Shown one piece after another: positions 1 through 9,459 of a stretch of DNA of 64,000 nt (the first letter of the stretch is position 1; each line of letters starts with the position of its first letter). This DNA comes from an uncultured Prevotellaceae bacterium. Lineage in GTDB: Bacteria > Bacteroidota > Bacteroidia > Bacteroidales > Bacteroidaceae. Both the position numbers and the translations under genes were made by a program. The DNA lies in contig ONMR01000008.1 in assembly GCA_900318995.1 (NCBI GenBank), positions 1 to 64,000 on the forward strand. Reading direction: 5' to 3'. The notes under the pieces were generated by a model, which saw nothing but the letters and a program-made list of their open reading frames with translations, did not search any database and was not told the origin of the DNA.

Positions 1-197
1 AGCATCTGCCTGCCGTCATCATCCTTTGCAGCCATATCCCAAATAAGGTTTATCTCTTTTGCTGCGCTCTCCGGCAGGTCCTCTTTGATCAATTGTTCCA
101 CCTTCTTCCAGGCGCGGTCATACTTTTCCGCACTGGCAGTAGCTGTTGTCAGTGTCATAATGATAATCAGAAGTGTTATTTTTACAAGGTGTCTCAT
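1..197 (-). CDS. Alpha-2-macroglobulin family protein, N-terminal fragment
   Basis: Only the first 65 codons are in the window; the rest lies beyond base 1. The start MRHLVKITLLIIIMTLTT is a hydrophobic signal peptide ending near TASA, followed by EKYDRAWKKVEQLIKEDLP and a repeat-like helical stretch (SAAKEINLIWDMAAKDDDGRQM). This YDxxWKxVEx...DLPxxA opening is what I know from large Bacteroides alpha-2-macroglobulin (MG2/thioester) proteins of the cell envelope. The assignment rests on this opening alone, so another secreted protein with a TPR-like N-terminus remains possible. It follows ruvB in the same direction but has its own promoter. Confidence 0.55.
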   Translation of the reverse strand, partial: MRHLVKITLLIIIMTLTTATASAEKYDRAWKKVEQLIKEDLPESAAKEINLIWDMAAKDDDGRQM

Positions 198-217
198 AAG
201 CTGTTTATTAATGTCGT

Positions 218-235
218 CTGTCAAATATATGACAG
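218..235 (-). promoter_or_regulatory. Promoter -7 element inside a 6-bp inverted repeat
   Basis: On the minus strand TATATTTG (222-229) matches the Bacteroidetes -7 consensus TAnnTTTG and lies 25 bp upstream of the start at 197. It is enclosed by the perfect dyad CTGTCA-N6-TGACAG (218-235), which could be an operator. No clear -33 TTTG is seen. Confidence 0.5.
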
Positions 236-238
236 AAT

Positions 239-265
239 AACGCCTCGGTTAAGTCCGGAGGCGTT
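239..265 (-). terminator. Hairpin after ruvB
   Basis: AACGCCTC (239-246) pairs with GAGGCGTT (258-265) just downstream of the ruvB stop. The T-run is weak, so this may be an attenuating hairpin rather than a strong terminator. Confidence 0.4.
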
Positions 266-280
266 GCATTTCCGTTGCAT

Positions 281-1303
281 TCAATCAAAAAGGTCACCCG
301 ACATTGAAGCGTACCGTGAACGGCCGAGATGCCTGTATGCCAAATCGGTCACTTCACGTCCGCGCGGCGTACGTTTGAGGAAACCCTCCTGGATCAGGAA
401 CGGTTCATAAACATCCTCGATAGTGCCGGCGTCCTCACTTAGAGCGGTGGCAATAGTACCGATGCCTACCGGTCCTCCCTTGAACTTGTCTATGATAGTA
501 GTAAGGATACGGTTATCTATTTCATCCAGACCATATTTGTCTATATTGAGTGCCTCAAGAGCTATATTGGCGATGGAAACGGTAATTCTGCCGGAGCCCT
601 TGACCTGCGCAAAGTCACGCACCCGACGCAGCAATGCATTGGCTATGCGGGGCGTGCCGCGACTGCGTCCGGCAATCTCGGCTGCCGCATCCACATCGCA
701 TGGTATTCCCAATATACCGGCCGAACGGAGTATAATCTTCTGCAAGGTCCCGGCATCATAGTACTCCAGATGCATATTGATACCGAATCTGGCACGCAAA
801 GGAGCTGTCAGCAGACCGCTGCGCGTGGTGGCACCGATCAATGTGAACGGGTTCAGGTCAATCTGTATGCTGCGGGCGCTGGGACCCTTGTCTATCATAA
901 TGTCTATGCGGTAATCCTCCATGGCCGAGTAGAGGTATTCCTCCACTACGGGCGAAAGACGGTGGATTTCATCGATAAAAAGTACGTCTTTAGGCTCCAG
1001 CGATGTCAGGATTCCGGCCAGGTCGCCAGGCTTGTCCAGCACAGGGCCGGATGTGATCTTGAAACCCACGCCAAGCTCGTTGGCTATTATGTTGCTCAGT
1101 GTGGTCTTGCCCAGTCCGGGAGGGCCGTGAAGCAGGGTGTGGTCAAGCGATTCGCCGCGCTGGCGGGCCGCCTGCACAAAGACACGCAGGTTATCCACGA
1201 CCTTACCCTGTCCGGCAAAATCGTCAAAACTTAGCGGACGCAGAGCGTTGTCCAGCTCCTTGTCGCTCACCAACTGCTGTTGCCTTATATCGAAATCTTC
1301 CAT
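281..1303 (-). CDS. ruvB: Holliday junction branch migration helicase RuvB
   Basis: A 340-residue AAA+ ATPase that drives branch migration of Holliday junctions with RuvA and RuvC. Visible motifs are Walker A GPPGLGKT (residues 60-67), Walker B with DEIH (111-114), the sensor region [19 protein letters not shown], and a C-terminal winged helix ending [16 protein letters not shown]. Length is normal. It begins directly after the hisS stop (no gap), so the two are cotranscribed in the minus-strand run that starts near 5.7 kb. Confidence 0.97.
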   Translation of the reverse strand: MEDFDIRQQQLVSDKELDNALRPLSFDDFAGQGKVVDNLRVFVQAARQRGESLDHTLLHGPPGLGKTTLSNIIANELGVGFKITSGPVLDKPGDLAGILTSLEPKDVLFIDEIHRLSPVVEEYLYSAMEDYRIDIMIDKGPSARSIQIDLNPFTLIGATTRSGLLTAPLRARFGINMHLEYYDAGTLQKIILRSAGILGIPCDVDAAAEIAGRSRGTPRIANALLRRVRDFAQVKGSGRITVSIANIALEALNIDKYGLDEIDNRILTTIIDKFKGGPVGIGTIATALSEDAGTIEDVYEPFLIQEGFLKRTPRGREVTDLAYRHLGRSRYASMSGDLFD

Positions 1304-2659
1304 TTATCTGATTGCTGATGCCAGCTCTGTTGCACTTATCAGATTCTGTTCGCCACTCTCCATATTCTTGAGAGTTACCTTACCTTCGGCCAATTCGTTG
1401 CTGCCTACGATTGCCACGTAAGGAACCTGCAAGGCGTTGGCATAAGCCATCTGTTTCTTCATCTTGGCGGCATCGGGGTAAATTTCCGATGGAATGCCCG
1501 CCTTACGCAACTGCGAGAGCAGTCCCATGCAGAATGCGGCCTCCTGATCGCCCAGATTGAGGAAAATTACCTTCACGCCTGTCTGAGTCTCCTTGGGATA
1601 GAGGTCCAGCTGATTGAGTACGTCGTAGATGCGGTCAGCACCGAAAGATATTCCCACGCCGCTCACACCCGGAAGTCCGAATATGCCGGTCAGGTTGTCG
1701 TAACGGCCGCCGCCGCTTATGGAGCCTATCTCCACATCAAGCGCCTTTACCTCAAAGATGGCGCCGGTATAGTAGTTGAGACCACGGGCCAGAGTCAGGT
1801 CAAGTTCCAACTGGTTGTTAAGTCCAAGTTTGGCAGCGCCTTCCAGGATGAAGCGGCACTCCTCCACACCCTTGAGTCCGGTCTCGCTGCCTGCCAGAAC
1901 GGTTGCTATGGTATCCAGTTTCTCACTGTTGGAGCCGGTCAGTTTTATTATGGGCTGCAGTTTGTCTATGGCATCCTGCGGCAGACCTTTCTCCGCAAGC
2001 TCTGCGTTCACGCCGTCCAGACCTATCTTGTCCAGCTTGTCAATGGCTACGGTTATATCCACAATCTTATCGGATTGACCGATGGATTCTGCTATTCCTG
2101 CCAGAATCTTGCGGTTGTTCAGCTTGATGGCCACACGCACGCCAAAACGGCTGAATACCATATCTATCATCTGTATGAGCTCTATCTCATAGAGCAGCGA
2201 GTCAGAGCCCACTACATCGGCATCGCACTGGTAGAACTCGCGGTAACGTCCCTTCTGCGGGCGGTCGGCACGCCATACGGGTTGTATCTGGAACCTCTTG
2301 AAGGGGAACTGCAGCTCCTCGCGGTGCATCACCACAAAGCGGGCAAACGGTACCGTGAGGTCATAACGCAGGCCTTTCTCGCAGAACTTTGAGGCCAGGC
2401 GGAGGCTGTTGCGTGACAGCAGCTCCTCATCGGTCAGCCCGCTCATGTAATCACCGGAGTTCTGTATCTTGAAGAGGAGTTTGTCGCCCTCCTCGCCGTA
2501 CTTGCCCATAAGGGTGGAGAGGTTCTCCATGGAGGGGGTCTCTATCTGGCTGTAGCCGAACAGGCGGAACACTCCGCGAATGGTATCAAAGATATAGTTA
2601 CGGCGCGCCATCTCCACCGGAGTGAAGTCACGCGTGCCTTTGGGAATTGACGGTTTCAT
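1304..2659 (-). CDS. hisS: Histidyl-tRNA synthetase
   Basis: A 451-residue class II aminoacyl-tRNA synthetase that charges tRNA-His. Motif 2 is seen around [23 protein letters not shown]; the histidine-specific signatures [13 protein letters not shown] and [14 protein letters not shown], and motif 3 [10 protein letters not shown], are intact. The C-terminus carries the HGTP anticodon-binding domain ([13 protein letters not shown] to the end). It is separated by 6 bp from the upstream peptidase gene and abuts ruvB. Confidence 0.97.
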   Translation of the reverse strand: MKPSIPKGTRDFTPVEMARRNYIFDTIRGVFRLFGYSQIETPSMENLSTLMGKYGEEGDKLLFKIQNSGDYMSGLTDEELLSRNSLRLASKFCEKGLRYDLTVPFARFVVMHREELQFPFKRFQIQPVWRADRPQKGRYREFYQCDADVVGSDSLLYEIELIQMIDMVFSRFGVRVAIKLNNRKILAGIAESIGQSDKIVDITVAIDKLDKIGLDGVNAELAEKGLPQDAIDKLQPIIKLTGSNSEKLDTIATVLAGSETGLKGVEECRFILEGAAKLGLNNQLELDLTLARGLNYYTGAIFEVKALDVEIGSISGGGRYDNLTGIFGLPGVSGVGISFGADRIYDVLNQLDLYPKETQTGVKVIFLNLGDQEAAFCMGLLSQLRKAGIPSEIYPDAAKMKKQMAYANALQVPYVAIVGSNELAEGKVTLKNMESGEQNLISATELASAIR

Positions 2660-2665
2660 AGTGTA

Positions 2666-3373
2666 TCAGCGTCTTCTTGACATATAAATCATAATGTAAT
2701 AAATAAGTGTTCCCAGAGAACTGATAGCCGCCACCACATAGGTGTATGCAGCAGCTTTAAGAGCATCCTGGGCAGCTGTCATGGTCTGTTTGTCCGATGA
2801 AGTGGTCTGTTTGAGCCAGGCCAGCGCACGACGGCTGGCATCAACCTCGACCGGCAGGGTGATGAAACTGAACAGGGTGGTCATGGCAAACAGTACTATG
2901 CCGGCAAGAAGGATTCCGGGGAATGCCTCAACCATAATAATTCCGGCCAGAAGCACCCAGGTAACTATCCTTGATGAGAACTGAACCACAGGGACCAGGG
3001 CCGAGCGCATCTGTACGGGGGCATACTGCCGGGCATGCTGTACTGCATGTCCGCACTCATGTGCAGCAACGGCGGCAGCCATCATTGTGCGGCCGTAATA
3101 GACATCCTTGCTCAGATTAACTGTGTTGTTCTCCGGATTGTAGTGGTCCGTCAGCTGCCCATCCACACAGGTCACCTTTACGTTGCTTATTCCATGATCA
3201 GAAAGCATACGGCATGCCACATCGTAACCGCTGCTGCCGTCACGGGTAGGTACCTTGGAGTACTTCTTGAACTTGCGGTTAAGATTACCCTGCACTGAAT
3301 AGCTCAGTATGGCTATAAAGATAAACAGGATCCAATATAACGCATACGGCGTCATCGGCTCAGTAACATTCAT
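2666..3373 (-). CDS. Membrane zinc metallopeptidase (YugP type)
   Basis: A 235-residue putative neutral zinc metallopeptidase of the YugP family. The zinc motif HECGH is at residues 105-109 in AAVAAHECGHAVQHA, with hydrophobic segments near residues 8-26, 125-170 and 210-230, so it sits in the inner membrane. The substrate is unknown for the family. Its ATG overlaps the purA stop by 4 bp, indicating translational coupling in the purA operon. Confidence 0.88.
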   Translation of the reverse strand: MNVTEPMTPYALYWILFIFIAILSYSVQGNLNRKFKKYSKVPTRDGSSGYDVACRMLSDHGISNVKVTCVDGQLTDHYNPENNTVNLSKDVYYGRTMMAAAVAAHECGHAVQHARQYAPVQMRSALVPVVQFSSRIVTWVLLAGIIMVEAFPGILLAGIVLFAMTTLFSFITLPVEVDASRRALAWLKQTTSSDKQTMTAAQDALKAAAYTYVVAAISSLGTLIYYIMIYMSRRR

Positions 3374-4647
3374 TTCTCACGAACTATTGTCTGGTGGCGG
3401 TCAGGACCTACCGATACTATTGATACCGGAGTCTCCAGATACTCCTCCAGGAAGGTTATGTAATTGTTGAACTCCTCGGGGAACTCATCCTCGTCCTTAA
3501 CCTTGGTAAGGTCTGTATGCCAACCGGGAAGTTCCTCATAGATGGGTTCCACACCCTCGCAGTCAAACGGGAACTCATCTGTCTGGGTTCCGTCGGGCAG
3601 CTTATAGGCTACGCAGGCCTTGATGGTGGGGAATGTGTCCAGAACGTCACTCTTCATGAGGATAAGGTCTGTAACACCGTTCAGGCGGACTGCATAACGC
3701 AGGGCTACCAGGTCTACCCAACCGCAGCGGCGGCGGCGTCCTGTAACTGCGCCGAACTCATGTCCACGGTCTGACAGAGCCTCACCATCCTTGTCAAAGA
3801 GCTCGGTTGGGAACGGTCCACTGCCTACGCGGGTGCAGTAGGCTTTCATTATGCCGTAAACACGGCCTATGTTGCGCGGAGCCACACCCAGTCCGGTGCA
3901 GGCGCCTGCACAGATGGTGTTTGATGACGTAACAAAGGGATATGAGCCGAAGTCAATGTCCAGCATGGTACCCTGAGCGCCCTCGCAGAGGATGGTCTTG
4001 CCCTCACTGAGGAGGTTGGCAACGTAATGCTCGCTGTCCACGAACCTGAACTCTTTCATATATGCTATTCCTTCACGCCAGGCGGCCTCGAGCGGAGCCA
4101 GGTCATACTCAAAACCAAGGCTCTTGAGCGTGCGCTCGTGAGCTGCGCGAGCAGCAGCGTAACGCTCCTCAAAGTCTGGGCGAAGCAGGTCTCCTACGCG
4201 TACACCTGTACGAGCCACCTTGTCGGTGTAAGTAGGGCCGATTCCTCGGCCGGTCGTTCCAACCTTGCCCGATCCCTTGGATGCCTCCAGCGCACTGTCA
4301 AGCAGACGGTGTGTAGGCAGGATCAGGTGCGCTTTCTTGGATATGAGCAGACGGTTCTTCAGGTCTATTCCGGCTGCCTCCAGTGACTCGGCCTCGGCCT
4401 TGAACAGGGCGGCGTCAAGCACCATTCCGTTACCGATGATATTCTGCTTGTTACCCTGGAAAACGCCCGATGGAATGGACTTGAGCACAAACTTCTTGTC
4501 ATCGAAAATCAGTGTATGACCGGCATTGGGACCGCCCTGAAAACGTGCCACGACGTCATAGCGCGGTGTGAGCACATCCACGACCTTACCCTTGCCTTCA
4601 TCTCCCCATTGCAGTCCCAGAAGGACATCAATCTTTTCTGTTTTCAT
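3370..4647 (-). CDS. purA: Adenylosuccinate synthetase
   Basis: A 425-residue GTP-dependent enzyme that converts IMP plus aspartate to adenylosuccinate, the first committed step to AMP. The N-terminus contains GLQWGDEGKGKVVDVL, then GGPNAGHTL, the IMP-binding GTTGRGIGPTYTDKVAR stretch and the GTP/base-recognition region near ITLILMKSDVLD. Length is typical. It overlaps both the Fur-like gene upstream and the peptidase gene downstream by 4 bp. Confidence 0.97.
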   Translation of the reverse strand: MKTEKIDVLLGLQWGDEGKGKVVDVLTPRYDVVARFQGGPNAGHTLIFDDKKFVLKSIPSGVFQGNKQNIIGNGMVLDAALFKAEAESLEAAGIDLKNRLLISKKAHLILPTHRLLDSALEASKGSGKVGTTGRGIGPTYTDKVARTGVRVGDLLRPDFEERYAAARAAHERTLKSLGFEYDLAPLEAAWREGIAYMKEFRFVDSEHYVANLLSEGKTILCEGAQGTMLDIDFGSYPFVTSSNTICAGACTGLGVAPRNIGRVYGIMKAYCTRVGSGPFPTELFDKDGEALSDRGHEFGAVTGRRRRCGWVDLVALRYAVRLNGVTDLILMKSDVLDTFPTIKACVAYKLPDGTQTDEFPFDCEGVEPIYEELPGWHTDLTKVKDEDEFPEEFNNYITFLEEYLETPVSIVSVGPDRHQTIVREK

Positions 4648-5138
4648 TTTTTGTCTTTATGTATTTTATTCAATCTGTTCTGTCTTCTTTTCAAATCAGC
4701 CGCACATCTGCTGCACATACCGTACATATTGAGGACCCAACTTGTAGCGTTGAACCTTCGGGTGGGCATCATCGCTATCTGACGGCGCACCTTATCGCTG
4801 TTCATCTCAGTAGTCTTGCCGCATCCTCCGCAAATCAGGCGGATAACGCCCTTGCTCCTGTCGGTACGCTCATACATCACCTTTCCGTTCAGGAACACCT
4901 TGCGTATCAGGCATGCATCCTCAAACAGTCTGAGGTTATTATAGACCGTAGCACGGCTTATCCTGAACCGGCTTGACCGGGACATCTCTTCGGACAGTTC
5001 ATCGGCCGATATAGCCGTATCCACAGAGTATATAGCCTCGAGAAGCTGGTTGCGCTCAGGAGTGTTCCGCTTGGACTTGAACCTCAGATAATCCGCAAGT
5101 TCCTGGCGGGCGGCGCTTATTGCATCTGCCTTATCCAT
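4644..5138 (-). CDS. Fur-family regulator lacking the usual metal-sensing histidines
   Basis: A 164-residue Fur-like protein. The N-terminal winged helix shows the family stretch RNTPERNQLLEAI and ISRATVYNNLRLFEDACLI. Both structural-zinc cysteine pairs are present (CGGC and CSRC). The histidine-rich segment usually placed just before the first pair reads SKGVIRLIC, and the histidine region before the second pair reads RFNATSWVLNMYGMC, so the regulatory metal ligands seem to be missing. The C-terminus is basic (KRRQNRLNKIHKDKK). It lies between the DNA-alkylation-like gene and purA with overlapping starts and stops. Its ligand is unknown. Confidence 0.85.
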   Translation of the reverse strand: MDKADAISAARQELADYLRFKSKRNTPERNQLLEAIYSVDTAISADELSEEMSRSSRFRISRATVYNNLRLFEDACLIRKVFLNGKVMYERTDRSKGVIRLICGGCGKTTEMNSDKVRRQIAMMPTRRFNATSWVLNMYGMCSRCAADLKRRQNRLNKIHKDKK

Positions 5139-5691
5139 TCTCTCCCTCCAGACGGCGCATCACGGCCCCGGCAGCCTGAGCGCACATAATATCCGCTCCG
5201 TTAATTGCGGCCTCGGCCTGATCCTTGAGTTCCTGAACATAACGCGGACCCATTTCGCGACCTCCACGCAGCATATGAGCCAACGTAAGAAAACCGCAGT
5301 AACGGGCCATGGAATTATCGGAGGCGATCCATCGGAATGATGCCTCCGAGGCTCCTTTCATCCGGCTGAACAGGTACATAGAACACACTTCGGCCAGATC
5401 CGGGAACGATATCTGTTCTATCCACAAGTCAGCCAGGTCAGGCAGGAACTTGTCTTCAGGATAGACAAGCGCTGCCAGAATCCTGCATTCACGTATATCT
5501 TCTTTCCAAAGAGCATCAGCCAATTCAACATTCTTTCCGGATTCAGATGCTATCTCCTTGAGTCGGGGAATCCCTACGCCGAAATTGAGTCTGTATTCTA
5601 TCCCGGCCTCTCTCATAGACCCGGATGCCACACCGTTCATGTTCAGTCTCAATTGCTGCTTTATATCCCTGATTTTCTCTTGGACTGTCAT
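5131..5691 (-). CDS. DNA alkylation repair (HEAT-like) family protein
   Basis: A 186-residue, mostly helical protein matching small DNA alkylation repair-like proteins of Bacteroidales: YRLNFGVGIPRLKEIA near the N-terminus, then helical repeats DIRECRILAALVYPED and SDNSMARYCGFLTLAHML. Family members recognise alkylated bases with HEAT-like repeats, but this short form could have another role. It is the first gene of the purA/hisS/ruvB run and overlaps the Fur-like gene by 8 bp. I see no catalytic residue I would vouch for. Confidence 0.7.
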   Translation of the reverse strand: MTVQEKIRDIKQQLRLNMNGVASGSMREAGIEYRLNFGVGIPRLKEIASESGKNVELADALWKEDIRECRILAALVYPEDKFLPDLADLWIEQISFPDLAEVCSMYLFSRMKGASEASFRWIASDNSMARYCGFLTLAHMLRGGREMGPRYVQELKDQAEAAINGADIMCAQAAGAVMRRLEGENG

Positions 5692-5719
5692 TTTATATTA
5701 TACTCCGGATGCTTGTCGG

Positions 5720-6145
5720 TTATTTGGAGAGATGACGTTTCTTGTACTGGTGGGGTGCTTCACCCTTCTCCTTGAAAAATGCGGCATAGAAAGACTGGCG
5801 GTTGGCAAAACCGGCTTTGATTCCGATCTCTTCCATGGTCATGTCCAGATAACGCTTGTCTGTAAGCATATTTGCCGCATCGCGTACTCTGAGTTCATTT
5901 ACCAGACTGGAATAGTTCATCCCGAATCTCGAATTGATCACTGCCGAAAGATACCTCGGGTTGGTCTTGAGGTCTTCGGCCAGTTTCTTTGCTGAATAGG
6001 CACTATCGCGGTACTTTTTCTGTGCCACGATAATTGTCAGAATGCCGTCATATAGTTCATCGGCTAGTTCTGCACGGATAAGGCCTCTGTAGCTAGCTTC
6101 CTTCTCGGCCTTTTCCTTGATTTTGTAAGGCTTGGTACTTTCCAT
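5720..6145 (-). CDS. Small AraC-type helix-turn-helix regulator
   Basis: The chosen start gives 141 residues beginning MESTKPYKIKEKAEKE; an upstream in-frame ATG at 6187 would add 14 residues with no family resemblance. The C-terminal two thirds is an AraC DNA-binding domain: YSAKKLAEDLKTNPRYLSAVIN forms the first HTH, and TMEEIGIKAGFANRQSFYAAFFKEKGEAPHQYKK the second. There is no separate ligand-binding domain. It is divergent from dnaG. Target genes are not evident. Confidence 0.82.
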   Translation of the reverse strand: MESTKPYKIKEKAEKEASYRGLIRAELADELYDGILTIIVAQKKYRDSAYSAKKLAEDLKTNPRYLSAVINSRFGMNYSSLVNELRVRDAANMLTDKRYLDMTMEEIGIKAGFANRQSFYAAFFKEKGEAPHQYKKRHLSK

Positions 6146-6266
6146 AATATTTCGGTTAGGTCTACAAAATAAATGCTTTTTCCCCAATTATCCGCGCTCA
6201 ATAAGTCAATATTATTTAAAAATATAACAAGAGGACTGTCCGTTCACCGCTACACTGTTTTTTTTG

Positions 6267-6274
6267 TAATTTTG
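6267..6274 (+). promoter_or_regulatory. dnaG promoter -7 element
   Basis: TAATTTTG fits TAnnTTTG and ends 22 bp before the dnaG ATG. No convincing -33 TTTG is present at the expected distance. Confidence 0.5.
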
Positions 6275-6296
6275 GCGTCAGCAACAGAAACGGGCA

Positions 6297-8330
6297 ATGA
6301 TAGACCAGTTGACCATAGAGAAGATACTTGATGCCGCCAACATTGTGGATGTGGTATCGGAATTCGTCACCCTGCGCCGGCGCGGAGTGAACTATGTGGG
6401 ACTCTGCCCGTTCCATAACGAGAAAACGCCTTCTTTCTACGTCTCACCATCCAAGGGGATATGCAAATGTTTCAGCTGCGGCAAGGGCGGCAACGTGATA
6501 CATTTCCTTATGGAGCACGAGCAGATGTCGTACTGGGATGCCGCAAAGTGGCTGGCCCGCAAATACGGGATTCCCTACAGCGAGCGCGAGCTGACAGACT
6601 CGGAGAAGGCGCTGCAGAACGAGCGCGAGTCATTGTTCATAACCAATCAGTTTGCGCTGGATTTCTTTAAGGACGCTCTGCTTAACACGGAGAAGGGCCG
6701 CGCCATAGGTCTGGCCTATTTCCGCAAGCGTGGATTCCGAGATGACATACTGGAAAAGTTCCATCTGGGTTACTGTCCCGATGAGCCCGATGCGCTGGCA
6801 CGTGCCGCGCTGGCCAAAGGTTACTCCAAGGAGAACCTCATCAAGACCGGCCTGTGCTATGAACGCGAGAATGACCATCAGCTGCGTGACCGTTTCCACG
6901 GCCGCGTGATATTCCCCGTCCACTCCATTTCGGGCAAGGTGGTTGCATTCGGTGGCCGCATAATGAACTCCGATGCCAAGGTGGCCAAGTACGTAAACTC
7001 GCCTGAGAGCGTGATATACTCCAAGAGCCGTGAGCTATACGGACTCTGGCAGGCCAAGCAGGCCATAGTACGCAAAGACCGCTGTTTCCTGGTCGAAGGT
7101 TACGCCGATGTGATCAGTATGTTCCAGTCGGGAGTTGAAAACGTGGTGGCATCAAGCGGCACCTCGCTCACCCCAGGTCAGATACGCCTTATCCACCGTT
7201 TCACCAACAACATCACCGTGCTCTATGACGGAGATAAGGCCGGTATAAAAGCCTCCCTGCGAGGTATAGACATGCTTCTGGCAGAGGGTATGAACGTAAA
7301 GGTGCTCCTGCTGCCCGACGGCGAGGACCCCGACAGCTTTGCCCAGGGACGCGGCGCCACCGCATTCCAGCAGTACATTGATACACACCAGGTGGATTTC
7401 ATCAAGTTCAAGGTCAACTTGCTTATGGAGGACGCCCAGGACGATCCGTACAGCCGCAGTGAACTTATCAAAAGCATAACGCAGAGCATATCGGTCATAC
7501 AGGATCCCATTGTGCGCTCCGTATACATAACGGAGTGCAGCCAGATTATGAAGATTGACGAGCGTCTGCTCATAAACGACGTTAACCGACGCCAGCGTGA
7601 GCAGACACAGGCAACCGCACAGCCCAGACAGCAGCAGGATACTCCCGAAACCGACCTGAAGTCACAAGAGCCAGACACGCCGGAGCAAACCGTATCAACC
7701 GATGAAAAGGCCACTCAGCCTCTGTTGTCGCCCGAGGACAAGCTGCGTCAGGATATCAGGGCACTCAAGCGTGAAGGCTTAGGCCCCATGATGGATAAGG
7801 AGCGTCTGTTGTCACAACTGATCGTAAGATACGGAGGCAAGGTAATGTGCACCTTCCAGAATGAGGAGGGACAGGAGCAGGATATGACCGTAGGGCAGTT
7901 CATAGTGGGCTCACTGCAGAATGACGGAATTGAATTCCGCCATCCGGTATACAAGCGTTTTGTGGAACTGATGGCCGAACATCTGGACGGGAAGGATTTC
8001 AACACGGAGAAGTTTTTCATGTCTCACCCGGAGACATTCGTAAGCCTGACTGCCGCCAGCCTGATGGAGGAGCGCTACCAGCTGAGCAAACTCTTCAAGG
8101 ACAATATGCCCACCGATGACGAGGCCCACCTGCTTAAACTTACCCGCCACATTATGGCCGATTACCAGATGGAGGTGGTTCGCCTGGAAATAAAGAAAAC
8201 AGAAAAAGAGATCCAGGAGGCCTCATCGGGAGCGGGCACTCTCGCATCTCTTCAAACCCATTACCAGCAACTACTCCAAGCCCGCTCCGAACTCTCCAAG
8301 ATACTGGGAGACCGCGTCATCACGTTATGA
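6297..8330 (+). CDS. dnaG: DNA primase DnaG
   Basis: A 677-residue replicative primase. The N-terminal CHC2 zinc finger is C37-x2-H40 ... C58-x2-C61 (LCPFHNEKTPSFYVSP, CFSCGKGGN). The TOPRIM core has EGYADV near residue 266 and VLYDGDKAG near 308. A polar low-complexity linker rich in Gln, Thr and Pro (about residues 435-485) joins it to the C-terminal helicase-interaction region. The stop codon TGA is the first part of a large palindromic repeat (8329-8415). Confidence 0.97.
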   Translation: MIDQLTIEKILDAANIVDVVSEFVTLRRRGVNYVGLCPFHNEKTPSFYVSPSKGICKCFSCGKGGNVIHFLMEHEQMSYWDAAKWLARKYGIPYSERELTDSEKALQNERESLFITNQFALDFFKDALLNTEKGRAIGLAYFRKRGFRDDILEKFHLGYCPDEPDALARAALAKGYSKENLIKTGLCYERENDHQLRDRFHGRVIFPVHSISGKVVAFGGRIMNSDAKVAKYVNSPESVIYSKSRELYGLWQAKQAIVRKDRCFLVEGYADVISMFQSGVENVVASSGTSLTPGQIRLIHRFTNNITVLYDGDKAGIKASLRGIDMLLAEGMNVKVLLLPDGEDPDSFAQGRGATAFQQYIDTHQVDFIKFKVNLLMEDAQDDPYSRSELIKSITQSISVIQDPIVRSVYITECSQIMKIDERLLINDVNRRQREQTQATAQPRQQQDTPETDLKSQEPDTPEQTVSTDEKATQPLLSPEDKLRQDIRALKREGLGPMMDKERLLSQLIVRYGGKVMCTFQNEEGQEQDMTVGQFIVGSLQNDGIEFRHPVYKRFVELMAEHLDGKDFNTEKFFMSHPETFVSLTAASLMEERYQLSKLFKDNMPTDDEAHLLKLTRHIMADYQMEVVRLEIKKTEKEIQEASSGAGTLASLQTHYQQLLQARSELSKILGDRVITL

Positions 8331-8415
8331 AAATGATACAATTGGGGACAGACCCCTTTTGTACCATTCTCACAAAATAGCACAAAAGGGGTCTGTCCCC
8401 AATTGTATCATTTTC
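8329..8415. repeat. Palindromic GGGGTC-family repeat, copy 1
   Basis: Two perfect 34-bp arms (8329-8362 and 8382-8415) surround a 19-bp loop. Each arm reads GAAAATGATACAATTGGGG then ACAGACCCCTTTTGT. The left arm overlaps the dnaG stop and the right arm contains the folE stop. The hairpin could act as a bidirectional terminator for these convergent genes. Related copies are at 26510, 54485 and 54584. Confidence 0.9.
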
Positions 8416-9001
8416 GGGCGATGAGGTTCATAAACTCCTCACGGGTCTTGGCGCGGTTGAATGCGCCGGTGAAATCGGATGTTGTTGTTACGGAATTCTG
8501 TTTTTCCACACCGCGCATCTGCATGCACATATGGCTGGCTTCTATTACCACCATAACACCAAGCGGCTGGAGCGTCTCCTGTATGCAGTCTTTGATCTGT
8601 GATGTCATGCGCTCCTGAACCTGCAGACGGCGGGCAAAGGCATCCACCACCCTCGCTATCTTGCTCAGACCGGTAATGTAGCCGTTGGGAATATATGCCA
8701 CATGAGCCTTACCGTAGAACGGCAGCATATGGTGCTCACAAAGTGAGTAAAAGTCAATATCCTTTACTATCACCATCTGACTGTAATCCTCCTTGAACAT
8801 GGCTGACTTCAGTATGGCGGAAGGGTCCATCTCATATCCGCTGGTAAAGTCAAGCAGCGTCTTGGCAACACGCAGAGGAGTACGAACCAGACCATCGCGG
8901 TCCGGATTAGGTTCTATCAGTCTGAGAATCTCTTCATAATGTTTCCTGAGGGCCAGAAACTTTTCTGACCCCTCATCTGAAAAAGGTATCAGCGAACTCA
9001 T
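8408..9001 (-). CDS. folE: GTP cyclohydrolase I
   Basis: A 197-residue enzyme converting GTP to dihydroneopterin triphosphate for folate synthesis. The zinc/catalytic motif [20 protein letters not shown] and the C-terminal [14 protein letters not shown] (second zinc Cys) are intact, followed by [10 protein letters not shown]. Its stop codon comes from the palindromic repeat. The start overlaps the SPOR gene stop by 4 bp, so it is the last gene of the DUF1599-DoxX-tpiA-SPOR-folE operon. Confidence 0.97.
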   Translation of the reverse strand: MSSLIPFSDEGSEKFLALRKHYEEILRLIEPNPDRDGLVRTPLRVAKTLLDFTSGYEMDPSAILKSAMFKEDYSQMVIVKDIDFYSLCEHHMLPFYGKAHVAYIPNGYITGLSKIARVVDAFARRLQVQERMTSQIKDCIQETLQPLGVMVVIEASHMCMQMRGVEKQNSVTTTSDFTGAFNRAKTREEFMNLIARK

Positions 9002-9459
9002 AACGGAATCTGGATCTCCTGATTAGGTAAGATGATTATGCCCTTGTAGGGAGTCTCCTTTGTCAGTTTCCTCATAACCTCATAGGCCTCTTCATAGTAC
9101 AAGAAGTCGCCTACGGTGCAAAGCCAACGCGGTGATTTGAATCCGGTGTAGACCGGCAGGTCCGGATAATTTGTACGCAAATATTTGTCTACCTCATTGG
9201 CGCGTTCCTTTGATGCGCGGGTATTGTTACCGGCAAATACCTGAACGCGATATCCTCTGGCTTTTATCATCGTACCTGACTGAGCCTCGGATACCGTCCC
9301 TATCAGACTGTCCAGACGGACATCCCCCTCAATGCGTATATGTCCTTTGCCGGGGATATCCCTCTCCAGCTCCTGTACCAGTGTCCTTTGCTGGGCACTG
9401 GCCAGAGCCGTAAAGAGAAGCAGGAAACTTAAAATTCCAAATTTTTTCACTTTTTCCAA
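8998..9459 (-). CDS. Secreted SPOR-domain protein
   Basis: 153 residues with a signal peptide ([22 protein letters not shown]) and a C-terminal SPOR domain: [25 protein letters not shown] through [20 protein letters not shown] domains bind denuded septal peptidoglycan, so an envelope or division-site role is likely. It overlaps the tpiA stop by 13 bp and folE by 4 bp. Confidence 0.85.
   Translation of the reverse strand: MEKVKKFGILSFLLLFTALASAQQRTLVQELERDIPGKGHIRIEGDVRLDSLIGTVSEAQSGTMIKARGYRVQVFAGNNTRASKERANEVDKYLRTNYPDLPVYTGFKSPRWLCTVGDFLYYEEAYEVMRKLTKETPYKGIIILPNQEIQIPL

Noticed and set aside
770-1234. Plus-strand ORF of 154 codons opposite ruvB
   Set aside because: Shadow of ruvB: no family similarity and no promoter or RBS.
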